DNA from: Candidatus Electrothrix gigas
GTDB lineage: Bacteria > Desulfobacterota > Desulfobulbia > Desulfobulbales > Desulfobulbaceae
Assembly: GCA_022766165.1 (NCBI GenBank)
Contig: QYLO01000014.1
Location: 1-54,844, forward strand
Reading direction: 5' to 3'
DNA length: 54,844 nucleotides
Shown: piece after piece, positions 8,378 through 16,852 of the stretch
Layout: each line of letters begins with the position of its first letter
Position numbering within the stretch: position 1 is the stretch's first letter
Notes under the pieces: generated by a model
Database searches by the model: none
Told to the model about the DNA's origin: nothing
What the model saw: the letters and a program-made list of their open reading frames with translations, nothing else
Program-made: the position numbers and the translations under genes

Positions 8378-9496
8378 CTACATCGCCTCCAGCACCACAG
8401 CAACATCCACCTGGTGATTATCCCGCAACAGACTCAGGGTCACAACATCTCCAACCTGATATTTTTCCACCTCATCCCGTAACTGATTATAATCTTTGAC
8501 CCGAACCCCGTTGATCCCAAGGATGATATCTCCCAAGATCAGGCCACCCCAGACCTGTTTGGTTCCTTGGAGGCCAGCTTTTTCTGCTGAGGAACCGGCA
8601 GCCACGTTGAGAATGAGGATGCCTTCCAGATTGAGTTCCCGAAGCACGTTTTTCGGGGCAATGCTGATACCAAGGCCAGGCCGAACCATCTTGCCATGAC
8701 GGATAATCTGCGGCACCACCCGATTGACCTCATGCACTGGCACGGCAAAACCGACCCCGGAACTTGTCCCTGATTTACTGAAAATCATGGTATTGATTCC
8801 AATAAGACGGCCAGCACTGTCTAATAAGGGTCCGCCAGAGTTGCCCGGATTAATAGCTGCGTCAGTCTGGATGACGTTATGAATGGTTCGGTTGGTCACG
8901 GATTTGATCTCCCGTCCCAAGGCACTGACAACACCTGTGGTGAGGGTTTGGTCTAAGCCAAAGGGATTACCAATGGCAAAGACCTTTTGTCCCACCAGCA
9001 GGTTGTTCGATTCACCAACCATGATGGGGTGCAGTGTATTGGCAGGTGCTCCAATCTGGAGGACAGCCAGGTCACGATCCGGTGCAGTCCCGACCAGAGA
9101 TGCCTTCCAGGTGCTGTGATCAGCCAGCGTGACTTCGATCCGACCGGCATCGGCAATAACATGAAAATTAGTAACAACCCTTCCCTGCTTGTCCCAGATA
9201 AAACCGGACCCGGTGCCTTTTGGAATTTCATAGACGTTGAGGGTGAAGATATTGCGTTGCAGCTCAATAGTGGTGATATAGACCACTGAGGGCGAGACCT
9301 CCCGGAAGACGGCAATGGTGTTTTTTTCATCATCTGCCAGATCTCCCCGGGCCGTGACAGGCTTGGGCTGGGCATCCGGGTCAAGTCGGCTTCCTTCCGG
9401 GTTCAGGGTATGAAAGAGCAGGTAAAGAACTGCAACAACGATAAGAAAGAGCGTTAGAGGATTGTTGCCTCGTAAGGGAGATCGGAAAGAACGCAT
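8378..9496 (-). CDS. DegS/HtrA-type membrane-anchored trypsin-like serine protease with one PDZ domain
   Basis: A single N-terminal membrane segment (LTLFLIVVAVLYLLF) anchors a periplasmic protease of about 372 residues. The catalytic triad is visible as His in VVTNFHVIADAG (about residue 112), Asp in PDRDLAVLQ (about 142) and Ser in INPGNSGGPLLDS (about 220). One PDZ domain follows (RPGLGISIAPKNVLREL...GLILGDIILGINGVRVKDYNQL). A single PDZ plus an anchor is the DegS-like arrangement, acting in envelope protein quality control or stress signalling. A GTG two codons upstream (9502) is another possible start; neither has a strong ribosome-binding site. It lies 21 bases from the mgtE stop and may share its transcript. 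Confidence 0.92.
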   Translation of the reverse strand: MRSFRSPLRGNNPLTLFLIVVAVLYLLFHTLNPEGSRLDPDAQPKPVTARGDLADDEKNTIAVFREVSPSVVYITTIELQRNIFTLNVYEIPKGTGSGFIWDKQGRVVTNFHVIADAGRIEVTLADHSTWKASLVGTAPDRDLAVLQIGAPANTLHPIMVGESNNLLVGQKVFAIGNPFGLDQTLTTGVVSALGREIKSVTNRTIHNVIQTDAAINPGNSGGPLLDSAGRLIGINTMIFSKSGTSSGVGFAVPVHEVNRVVPQIIRHGKMVRPGLGISIAPKNVLRELNLEGILILNVAAGSSAEKAGLQGTKQVWGGLILGDIILGINGVRVKDYNQLRDEVEKYQVGDVVTLSLLRDNHQVDVAVVLEAM

Positions 9497-9517
9497 AGTC
9501 ACATAATCAGTATTTAA

Positions 9518-10900
9518 TCAGATATTCAGCATGAATTTTGCAACGTAAAAGTAGAGGCTGATCCCCAGGACATCAATAGAGGTAGTAATAAAAGGACCAG
9601 TAGCAATGGCTGCATCAATATGAAATCGTTTGAGCAGCATAGGGATAATTGTACCTAAGCTGGCTGCCATAATCATAACAGAGCAGACAGAGAGACCAAC
9701 CACTAAGCCAAGATATGCCGGTGATGTATAGCGGAACGAGGCCATCAGACCAAGGAGCAGACCAAACATGATGCCTAAAACAATACCGACCAAGGTCTCC
9801 CGGCCCACAATCTGAAAAAACTGGGGCATGTTGACTCGTCCGGTAGCCATACCCCGAACCACGATGGTGCTGGATTGAGTGGCAATATTACCACCCATAC
9901 CAGCGATGATGGGAATAAAGGAGGCCAGGGCCAGCACCTTTTGTAGTTCGTGTTCAAAACCGTTAATAATGAACATGGCCGCCACACCACCGATCCAGGA
10001 GGCAAACAACCAAGGCGCACGGAGAATAATCTTTTGATGTAAGGGCTTGAGCAGGATCTCATTATCCTTGCCCGCTCCAGCCATTTGAAAAAAGTCCTCA
10101 GTGGCCTCTTCTCGAATAACATCAATAACATCATCCACGGTAATAATCCCGATAAGTTTAAAAGAGGCATCAACAACCGGGATGGCCAGCAGGTTATACT
10201 GGGACACAATATGGGCCACCTCGCTTTGATCCATGTCTGTGGTCACCGAGATCACGGGATGATTCATGATATTTTTAAGCTGCCGGTGCATGGGATGGAG
10301 AAGCAGTTCCCGCAGAGAAAGCACTCCAGTCAGATGACCTTCGCCGTGGGTGATGTAGAGATAAAAGACCATCTCCTTGTCTTCGCTCCGTTTCTGGACC
10401 TTTTTAATGGCCTCTTCCACGGTCAAATTTTCATCCAGGTACATAAAATCCGGCGACATAATGCCGCCTGCTGTTTCTGGATCATACTTTAGGAGTTCTT
10501 CGAGTTCGTTACGTTCGTCCCGCTCCATGTGTTCTCGCACCTCAGAGGCGAGTTCATTTGGGATGATATCCAACAGGTCAGCCGCATCATCAGGGGCCAT
10601 TTTACTGATCACCTCAGTAAGAAATATCGGTGTCAGATCTTCTGACAGTTCAATGATAATGGCGTCATCCAATTCACTGAAAAAATCTGCTACCAGCTCG
10701 GTGTTGGCAATAATTTCAAAGAGCTTTTTGCGGTCAGCTGGAGGGAGGGAACGAAAAACCCAAGCTAGGTCAGCTGGATGCGTTTTCAAAATTAGCTTGA
10801 GAATGTTCTCTGTTGCGCCTTTGCGTTGCAGACGACGCAGAGTATCGAGCAGCACCTTGCCTTCAAAACCGATCATTTCGCGTTTTGCTGTTTTTTCCAT
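9518..10900 (-). CDS. mgtE: MgtE-type magnesium transporter
   Basis: The 460-residue protein has the full MgtE layout. A cytoplasmic N domain (HPADLAWVFRSLPPADRKKLFEII and similar superhelical repeats) covers about residues 40-135. A CBS pair runs to about residue 265 (YDPETAGGIMSPDFMYLDENLTVEEAI and LAIPVVDASFKLIGIITVDDVIDVI), followed by five membrane segments from about residue 290. The transmembrane part contains FIPIIAGMGGNIATQSSTIVVRG, which holds the ion-pore motif. Mg2+ bound between the N and CBS domains closes the channel in characterised homologues. The ribosome-binding site is AAGGTGAG. A two-hairpin dispersed repeat lies in its leader. Confidence 0.95.
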   Translation of the reverse strand: MEKTAKREMIGFEGKVLLDTLRRLQRKGATENILKLILKTHPADLAWVFRSLPPADRKKLFEIIANTELVADFFSELDDAIIIELSEDLTPIFLTEVISKMAPDDAADLLDIIPNELASEVREHMERDERNELEELLKYDPETAGGIMSPDFMYLDENLTVEEAIKKVQKRSEDKEMVFYLYITHGEGHLTGVLSLRELLLHPMHRQLKNIMNHPVISVTTDMDQSEVAHIVSQYNLLAIPVVDASFKLIGIITVDDVIDVIREEATEDFFQMAGAGKDNEILLKPLHQKIILRAPWLFASWIGGVAAMFIINGFEHELQKVLALASFIPIIAGMGGNIATQSSTIVVRGMATGRVNMPQFFQIVGRETLVGIVLGIMFGLLLGLMASFRYTSPAYLGLVVGLSVCSVMIMAASLGTIIPMLLKRFHIDAAIATGPFITTSIDVLGISLYFYVAKFMLNI

Positions 10901-10924
10901 AGACTCACCTTAGCTAGGGGGGAC

Positions 10925-10999
10925 GTAGAGGCGAATCCCTGTGTTCGCCCTAGATGTTCGGTTTGTTCAACGGGCAGGTACAGGGGCCTGCCTCCTATA
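10925..10999. repeat. Two-hairpin dispersed repeat, copy A
   Basis: GTAGAGGC begins an element whose right edge, GCCTCCTAT, is its near inverted complement. Inside are two hairpins: GGCGAA/TTCGCC (10930-10935 with 10944-10949) and GGCAGG/CCTGCC (about 10973-10978 with 10987-10992). The architecture and edge bases match the copy at 27424-27496. It lies between mgtE and the DUF2065 gene, in the mgtE leader. It resembles small non-autonomous inverted-repeat elements. Confidence 0.6.
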
Positions 11000-11014
11000 A
11001 AAAAGATGCTGCCT

Positions 11015-11215
11015 TCAGCCTAACAGACCGCTTCGTTGTCCGATATAGCAGAGCAGGAAACCAATGACCATTGCAATGAGTCCATTGCTTCTCAAAGTAC
11101 TTGGTGAGGTTTCAGAGAGCAGTTTTAACCAACGTTGCATGACCTCTGGAGAGGCTACATAGGGAAGTCCTTCAAGGATCAGAACAAGACCAATCAGAGT
11201 AACAAGAGTTTTCAT
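11015..11215 (-). CDS. DUF2065 family small membrane protein (YjeT-like)
   Basis: The 66-residue protein has two hydrophobic helices (LVTLIGLVLILEGLPYVASP and NGLIAMVIGFLLCYIGQRSG) linked by a short amphipathic segment with MQRWLKLL. Length, the EGLPY motif and the closing GLLLCYIG-like helix are typical of DUF2065, often located next to hflK/hflC or protease genes in other bacteria. Function unknown. It precedes mgtE on the same strand, with a dispersed repeat between them. Confidence 0.85.
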   Translation of the reverse strand: MKTLVTLIGLVLILEGLPYVASPEVMQRWLKLLSETSPSTLRSNGLIAMVIGFLLCYIGQRSGLLG

Positions 11216-11279
11216 GGATAAATAAACCTATACCAAATGGGATGCACTGTTGCAATCCTCATATCCTCATACAAAGATA

Positions 11280-11307
11280 TTGACAAGCAACAGTAAAAAA
11301 GTAATAT
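11280..11307 (+). promoter_or_regulatory. Putative sigma-70 promoter of purM
   Basis: TTGACA at 11280-11285, a 16-base spacer and TAATAT at 11302-11307 form a good -35/-10 pair on the plus strand, about 115 bases upstream of the purM ATG. No purine riboswitch-like core was recognised in the leader. Confidence 0.5.
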
Positions 11308-11423
11308 TCTCACAATATCTGGCAGCCCGAACCGTTGAAAGTTGAAACTGTTGAACTGCAGAGGTTCTGAGGCTGCTTTCATCTTCAGGTAATATTTAGT
11401 TAATATTTAGGTATAAACAAAAA

Positions 11424-12479
11424 ATGACAGCATCCGAAACAGCAGCATCAAAATACAGTGAAGCCGGGGTTGATATTGATAAGGGCAATGCCTTTGTCTC
11501 TCGCATTAAAAACATTGTCTCTGCCACCCATAGTCGTACTGTTCTTGATAATATTGGTGGATTTTCCGGCCTGTTTAGCATTGGTAATGCAAACTGTAAA
11601 GATCCTGTACTCATTGCCTCCACAGACGGTGTTGGCACTAAACTAAAAATTGCCCAACTTTGCAACAGGCACGACACTATTGGTATTGATTTGGTGGCCA
11701 TGTGCGTGAACGATATTATTGTCAGCGGGGCAAAACCCCTGTTCTTTCTTGATTATTTCTCGTGTTCCTCGCTTGATCTTGAAGAGGCCACAGACGTGGT
11801 CAAGGGCATAGCTGAGGGCTGTAAGCAGGCGGCCTGCTCATTAATTGGAGGCGAAACCGCAGAGATGCCTGGTCTTTATCAGCCTGGTGATTATGATTTG
11901 GCTGGTTTTTCTGTGGGCATTGCTGAACGCAATAAGATCATTGATGGCTCTGATGTGCGGGTTGGCAATAAGATTATCGGTCTTGCCTCATCTGGTCTTC
12001 ACTCCAATGGTTTTTCCTTGGTTCGCAAGATTATTTTTGAGGATCTGGGCCTGTCTGTGACTGATACAGTGGAAGAGTTGGGTTGTACTGTTGGAGAAGA
12101 GCTGATTAAACCAACGAAAATCTACGTCCAGAGTGTCCTTGGTGTGTTTAATCGATTTACGCTTAACAGCTTGGTTCATAATACCGGTGGTGGTTTTATT
12201 GATAACATCCCCAGAATGCTGCCCAAGGGCTGTCGAGCAGTGGTTGACAAGGACAGTTGGGAAAAGCCACCTATCTTTTCTTTTTTGCAGGAAAAAGGTC
12301 AAATTCCTGAAGCAGAGATGTATCGAACCTTTAACATGGGCATTGGCATGATGGCGGTGGTCAATGAGGACGATGTTGAAGCTATTATGCAGCATTTCAG
12401 GGCAATGGGTGAAGAACCTTTTATGATCGGGGAAATTTTGGCTGCCCAAGAAGGAGAACCCCAGGTGGGAATCAGGTAG
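11424..12479 (+). CDS. purM: Phosphoribosylformylglycinamidine cyclo-ligase (AIR synthetase)
   Basis: The 351-residue enzyme uses ATP to close the imidazole ring in step five of purine synthesis, making AIR in the cytosol. Family motifs are clear: IGGFSGLFSIG near the start, LIASTDGVGTKLKIAQ, IGIDLVAMCVNDIIVSGAKPLFFLDYFS, CSLIGGETAEMPGLY and GLASSGLHSNGFSLVRK, then HNTGGGFIDNIPRMLP near the C-terminus. Length is normal for PurM. No strong ribosome-binding site precedes the ATG (only a weak TAGGTA). The convergent mogA gene follows 20 bases after the stop. Confidence 0.96.
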   Translation: MTASETAASKYSEAGVDIDKGNAFVSRIKNIVSATHSRTVLDNIGGFSGLFSIGNANCKDPVLIASTDGVGTKLKIAQLCNRHDTIGIDLVAMCVNDIIVSGAKPLFFLDYFSCSSLDLEEATDVVKGIAEGCKQAACSLIGGETAEMPGLYQPGDYDLAGFSVGIAERNKIIDGSDVRVGNKIIGLASSGLHSNGFSLVRKIIFEDLGLSVTDTVEELGCTVGEELIKPTKIYVQSVLGVFNRFTLNSLVHNTGGGFIDNIPRMLPKGCRAVVDKDSWEKPPIFSFLQEKGQIPEAEMYRTFNMGIGMMAVVNEDDVEAIMQHFRAMGEEPFMIGEILAAQEGEPQVGIR

Positions 12480-12498
12480 AAATAAATGGACTAGCCAC

Positions 12499-13026
12499 TT
12501 AATTCTTTTTTTCCTGTCCACAATCCGCTGTCCCGCCTTTCAGTTTGTATAATCCATGCGCAAGGGCGGGCAAAACCACTTCAATATTTTCCCTTGCTCC
12601 CTTTTCACTGCCCGGCAAATTGATAATCAGGGATTTGTGCCGTATCCCGGCAATGCCCCGGGACCAGACAGCCTGCGGAGTTTTGGCAAGGCTTGCCTGA
12701 CGCATGGCCTCAGCAATGCCTGGAACCTCCATTTCAATGACTTGGCGAGTGGCCTCGGGTGTCCGGTCACTGGGTGAAACTCCAGTACCGCCGGTGGTAA
12801 GAAGCAGGTCAAGTCGTTTTTTATCCACCCAGTCTGTCAGGATAGCCTGTATGAGGAGTGGCTGATCCGGAATGATCTGATAGGTTGTTACATTGAATCC
12901 GTGATCAGTCAGGAGCTGTTGCAGCATGGGACCAGAGGTGTCTTCCCGTTCGCCTCGAGCACCTTTATCACTGAGGGTGAGGATGCCGCAGGTGTATGGT
13001 GTGGTTGTGGTATTTGTGGTATACAT
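12499..13026 (-). CDS. mogA: MogA/MoaB family molybdenum cofactor biosynthesis protein
   Basis: The 175-residue protein has the molybdopterin-binding fold: CGILTLSDKGARGEREDTSGPML at the start, the LLLTTGGTGVSPSDRTPEATRQVI loop and LIINLPGSEKGARENIEVVLPAL near the end. MogA adenylates molybdopterin before Mo insertion; MoaB is a close relative, and sequence alone does not fully separate them. The SDRTPEAT motif and length favour MogA. Moco is needed for formate dehydrogenases and other oxidoreductases common in sulfur-metabolising anaerobes. AAGGACTG upstream is the likely ribosome-binding site. Confidence 0.88.
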   Translation of the reverse strand: MYTTNTTTTPYTCGILTLSDKGARGEREDTSGPMLQQLLTDHGFNVTTYQIIPDQPLLIQAILTDWVDKKRLDLLLTTGGTGVSPSDRTPEATRQVIEMEVPGIAEAMRQASLAKTPQAVWSRGIAGIRHKSLIINLPGSEKGARENIEVVLPALAHGLYKLKGGTADCGQEKKN

Positions 13027-13081
13027 AACTTTCAGTCCTTATATGCCTGCCTGTATGCCTTTTGCATGGTAGAATATAAAC

Positions 13082-15022
13082 CTAATTTTTTGCCTTTGCC
13101 AGCACGTCAGTAATCGGCAGTGCATAGGGATGATGTTTGCGGAGAAAAAGCGGCATCGCATCTTTAGCATTCTTTGCCTCGTCAATACTGTTGTACACAC
13201 CGTAACAGACAAAGAGGGTTGGTGGAACTGTGTTTCTGCGGAGGATATGAAGAGTATCTTTATATTCTTGGTATTCTTCTCGGACAATCATATCCTTTAT
13301 TTTTTTCATAACGTCATCCGAAGAAAGGACAAGCAACTGCACTGTAAATTTATCTTTATACGTCTTGTTGGTCCAGCGATTTCCCGCTTGAAGATATTGA
13401 GCAAAGAGTGTATCTGCCTTGTCCGCACGAGAGGAAGAAGGAGAGGTAATCGTGGGCAGCGGCTGAATGAGTTTTGGCTCTGATGCTGGTGCTGGTTTTG
13501 TAACAGCAGGACGTACGACTCTTTGGGAGGCAGGGCGTACGACTACTCCTTCAGCAGCAGGACGTATCACTATTCCCTGAGCAGAGGCAACTGGAACCAA
13601 GATTTTCTGTTTTGGCGGTGCCGTTGTCTCAGTTTTCGTCTCAGTTTTATTTTCCTTCTCTGGAGGAGCGTCTTTGAAATCAGATGGCCGGGTCTTCTTC
13701 ATGCTTGGCTTCAGCTCAATAATTGAGGCTGAATAAATGACGGGGAGTTTCTTAGCTGTTTTTAAGGGGTTTCTGTTCACCTTGCTGGAAGAGACTGCCT
13801 GCGTGGCTTGCTTCTTGGTCGTTTCTGCCGCCTGTATTACCTTTATTATCTTTACAGCGTTGACCACTTTTTTTGCTCCCCTGTCATTTTCCTTTTTTTC
13901 GGCATTTGGTTGTTGAGAAACAGGAACAGGCAAAGGGGCTGGAAGAGTACCATCGGTCTCAACTTTTTCCACAACAAAGGGTAATGAAGCCTGGTCTTTC
14001 TCAGGTTCTCTTATGGAACGTTCTGTTGTAAAATTTTGAACGATCTGCAGGAACGTCTCCTTCTGGTTTGCAAAAAACGAAGGCCGGATAAAAAAGAGCA
14101 AAGTGAGCAAGATAAGAAAAAAAAGGAAGAGCAGTCCCTTACGCCTTTTTTTCGTTGTTGGCTCATCAATACCAGAACCAGAGACAACCGTATGATCTCC
14201 TGGTAAGGCAACATGGCTCACTAGAACGGTATCTGCTCCGGCTGTCGCTGCATTCTTCAAGGCAACCTCAGCGATTTCATCAATTATTCCAGGAAGAGCT
14301 TGGCCAAGATGCCCAAGATGCGTCAGATGAGTAATTTCCTGCACAGCTTTTTCTGAAAACACAGGGTTGTTCTCTCCCCTCGTATCACCTGCGGCTTTGA
14401 GGCGATAGGCAAGATAGGTTGCGGTTTCCCTTTCTGACAAGGGTTCTAATGCATAGGTTGACGCAATCCTGATATCCTCACAGTAGTCGCCTAACTGTTT
14501 CATTGAGACATTGAAGTCTGGTCGGCCAGTAAATACTGTCTGTACTTGATATGTATCATGCAGTTCATTCAGTAAACGAAACATACGTTCCAGTGCAGCA
14601 AGAAACATCCTTTCTGCCTCATCAATCAGCAGAAGAAGGCGTTGCCCCTGTTCTTTCTGCTTCTTAAGTAAGGTCTTTAAAACAGTGACTACATCTTGCT
14701 CTGTATCTACAGTCAAAGGCGTTCCCAGTTGTCTACAGATTCGCCTGAGCAGTTCTTCAAACGAGCCAACCGGATTGTTCAGATAAATAACTGTATAGGT
14801 AACTGTATAGGGATCTCTGTTGAAACGATGCCGGATCTGTTGGCAGAAAACTGTTTTACCGGCTCCTTCTGCACCGACAAGAAGTAGAGTTGGTTGATTC
14901 TGTTCAAGATCATGGTGCAAGGCTTGCAGAATATTCTTGCGCCCAGCCTGAGTAAAAAAGACACCGGGATTGGGTTGACAAGTGAATGGAGAGAATTTAA
15001 GACCAAAGTGCTGGAGATACAT
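13082..15022 (-). CDS. ExeA-type AAA ATPase with single membrane segment and C-terminal SPOR-like domain
   Basis: The 646-residue protein opens with the ExeA signature MYLQHFGLKFSPFTCQPNP, then Walker A GAEGAGKT near residue 51 and Walker B LLLLIDEAE near residue 129. A basic stretch and one membrane segment (GLLFLFFLILLTLLFFI, about residue 290) lead to a long periplasmic linker of Lys/Pro/Thr-rich sequence with a repeated VVRPA motif. The last 85 residues (KFTVQLLVLSSDD...TLFVCYGVYNSIDEAKNAK) look like a SPOR peptidoglycan-binding domain. The arrangement resembles DamX or ExeA/GspA proteins, so a role linking cytoplasmic ATP hydrolysis to the septum or to assembly of an envelope machine is inferred. 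No secretion genes are adjacent. Confidence 0.82.
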   Translation of the reverse strand: MYLQHFGLKFSPFTCQPNPGVFFTQAGRKNILQALHHDLEQNQPTLLLVGAEGAGKTVFCQQIRHRFNRDPYTVTYTVIYLNNPVGSFEELLRRICRQLGTPLTVDTEQDVVTVLKTLLKKQKEQGQRLLLLIDEAERMFLAALERMFRLLNELHDTYQVQTVFTGRPDFNVSMKQLGDYCEDIRIASTYALEPLSERETATYLAYRLKAAGDTRGENNPVFSEKAVQEITHLTHLGHLGQALPGIIDEIAEVALKNAATAGADTVLVSHVALPGDHTVVSGSGIDEPTTKKRRKGLLFLFFLILLTLLFFIRPSFFANQKETFLQIVQNFTTERSIREPEKDQASLPFVVEKVETDGTLPAPLPVPVSQQPNAEKKENDRGAKKVVNAVKIIKVIQAAETTKKQATQAVSSSKVNRNPLKTAKKLPVIYSASIIELKPSMKKTRPSDFKDAPPEKENKTETKTETTAPPKQKILVPVASAQGIVIRPAAEGVVVRPASQRVVRPAVTKPAPASEPKLIQPLPTITSPSSSRADKADTLFAQYLQAGNRWTNKTYKDKFTVQLLVLSSDDVMKKIKDMIVREEYQEYKDTLHILRRNTVPPTLFVCYGVYNSIDEAKNAKDAMPLFLRKHHPYALPITDVLAKAKN

Positions 15023-15406
15023 TACATTATTTTTTTATATGAAAGTGCTAAGTCATCAGATGACTTTTTCAACTGTTCTCAACTGTTCGATTGACACCTG
15101 TGTAATTTCATCGTAGTCTGTGGTTCAGTATATTATGTAGTGACTCCTGATATACTGAGGCTGCATCTCAGCAGGAGATACAATGCTATTTTATTATTGG
15201 TCAACTCAGCGTTTCTGTAAACAGATTTTCACAGACGACTGTTTTTTAGAAGATTGAGGGAAATGATACAACATGGAAATAACACGTTGCCTGTTTATCT
15301 GTACGTTTTTATAACTTTGTAAAAAAAGAGAAAAAATACTTTTACAGTATCAGTCCATTGGTTTCAAGTTTCTTTTCAAATAATCCTTTTTATCAGGAGA
15401 TGTCCT
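15023..15406. other. Intergenic region between divergent genes
   Basis: This 384-base gap lies between the divergent ExeA-like ATPase and DUF4139 genes, so promoters for both should lie here, though no convincing pair was fixed. It contains a CTGAG/CTCAG hairpin at 15161-15177 immediately before the ribosome-binding site of a possible 24-codon reading frame (listed separately). Confidence 0.5.
15183..15257 (+). CDS. Possible 24-residue small protein or leader peptide
   Basis: ATG 15183 follows a good AGGAGA site (15173-15178) at proper spacing. The frame reads MLFYYWSTQRF... for 24 residues to TGA 15255-15257, with an aromatic start and two Cys. A short hairpin overlaps the ribosome-binding site, so translation could be structure-controlled. 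No homologue is recognised, and length alone gives little support. Confidence 0.2.
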   Translation: MLFYYWSTQRFCKQIFTDDCFLED

Positions 15407-16837
15407 ATGCCATGTCGTATGCCTTATGTTCTCTGTTTATGCCTGCTTGTCCTGCTCCCCTTCTTCTCAGGCACTGCCATGTCTGAAATCGTCTCAACCC
15501 TTGATGACCAAGAATCCCTTGCTGTAACCATCTATAATCAGGATCTCGCCTTGATCCGGGATGCTCGAAAATTCAGCCTGCAACCAGGGATACAAACTTT
15601 GGCTTTTCGTGAGGTCAGCGCAAAAATTCGTCCGCAGACAGCCTTACTCGCTGCACCGGGTCTTCGGGTACTGGAACAAAATTTTGAGTATGATCTGCTC
15701 ACCCCAAAGGCTCTGTTGGAAAAATATGTGGGCCAAAAGGTTCTACTGGTCAAGACCCATCCCACCACTGGTGAAGAAGCTGAACAGGAGGCCACGGTCC
15801 TGAGTAACGGGAATGGTACTGTTCTCCGGGTGGGGGATCATATTGAGTCGGGCATTCCAGGACGTTTGATCTTTCCCTCTGTGCCAGAAAATTTGCGTGA
15901 TCGTCCAACCCTGACCATGCTAGTGGAGAGCAAAAACTCAGATCCTCAGCCTGTGGTTCTCAGCTATCTGACCAGGGGACTTTCTTGGCAGGCAGACTAT
16001 GTTGCTGAACTCGGAGAGGATGATACCACCCTTGATCTCAACGGCTGGGTCACTCTGAAAAATGAAAGCGGCGCAACATACGAAAATGCCCGACTCAAGC
16101 TGGTGGCTGGTGATGTGAATAGAGTGCAAGAACGAAGACCTCAGCCCGTTATGAGAGCAATGGCGTTCAATGCAGAAGGTTTATCAGAGAGCATGGCTGA
16201 AGAGTCTATGTTTGAATACCATCTCTATACCTTGGCTCGTCCAACCACGATTAAGGAAAAACAGTCTAAGCAGGTTGCCTTAATGCAGGCTGATAACGTG
16301 CAGGTCAAAAAAGAGTTTATTTTAGATGGCCAAAATTATTACTACAGCAACAAGGTCGGAGAACTGGGCAAAAAGATCAAGGTTGGGGTCTTTGTAGAGT
16401 TGAAAAACTCCAAAGAGGCTGGTATAGGCCAACCCTTACCTGCCGGGATTGTACGGGTCTATAAAAAAGACAGCTCAGGCAGTTTGCAATTTGTTGGTGA
16501 AGATCGGATTGATCATACCCCGGAAAATGAGACTGTTCGCCTCAAACTGGGCGATGCCTTTGATGTCACGGCAGATAAAAAACAAACAGACTTTAAAAAG
16601 CTCGCTGGATTTAGTCGCTATCATTACATCTATGAGAGTGCTTTTGAAATGGTTGTGAAAAACGCCAAAGAGGAGGCTGTGACGGTGCAAGTGCAGGAAC
16701 CTGTGCCTGGGGATTGGGAAATCTTGGAGGAGTCAGCTCCGCACGTCAAAGAAAACGCCAACACAGCGGTTTGGCAGATCAAGGTAGAACCAAAATCCAG
16801 TACCACCCTGACCTGGCGAGTCAAGGTGAAATATTAA
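15407..16837 (+). CDS. Exported DUF4139 domain protein
   Basis: The 476-residue protein has a signal peptide (VLCLCLLVLLPFFSGTAMS). The DUF4139 pattern follows: LAVTIYNQDLALIRDARKFSL near residue 40, LSYLTRGLSWQADYVAEL near residue 186, and DLNGWVTLKNESGATYENARLKLVAGDVN. The C-terminal part ends with paired beta strands and a typical final TLTWRVKVKY. DUF4139 proteins are secreted or periplasmic and of unknown biochemical role, often described as mucoidy-inhibitor-A related. GGAGATG at about 15396 is the ribosome-binding site. A glycosyltransferase gene starts 15 bases downstream, suggesting a shared transcript. Confidence 0.85.
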   Translation: MPCRMPYVLCLCLLVLLPFFSGTAMSEIVSTLDDQESLAVTIYNQDLALIRDARKFSLQPGIQTLAFREVSAKIRPQTALLAAPGLRVLEQNFEYDLLTPKALLEKYVGQKVLLVKTHPTTGEEAEQEATVLSNGNGTVLRVGDHIESGIPGRLIFPSVPENLRDRPTLTMLVESKNSDPQPVVLSYLTRGLSWQADYVAELGEDDTTLDLNGWVTLKNESGATYENARLKLVAGDVNRVQERRPQPVMRAMAFNAEGLSESMAEESMFEYHLYTLARPTTIKEKQSKQVALMQADNVQVKKEFILDGQNYYYSNKVGELGKKIKVGVFVELKNSKEAGIGQPLPAGIVRVYKKDSSGSLQFVGEDRIDHTPENETVRLKLGDAFDVTADKKQTDFKKLAGFSRYHYIYESAFEMVVKNAKEEAVTVQVQEPVPGDWEILEESAPHVKENANTAVWQIKVEPKSSTTLTWRVKVKY

Positions 16838-16852
16838 CTGTACTGCTCGTAC

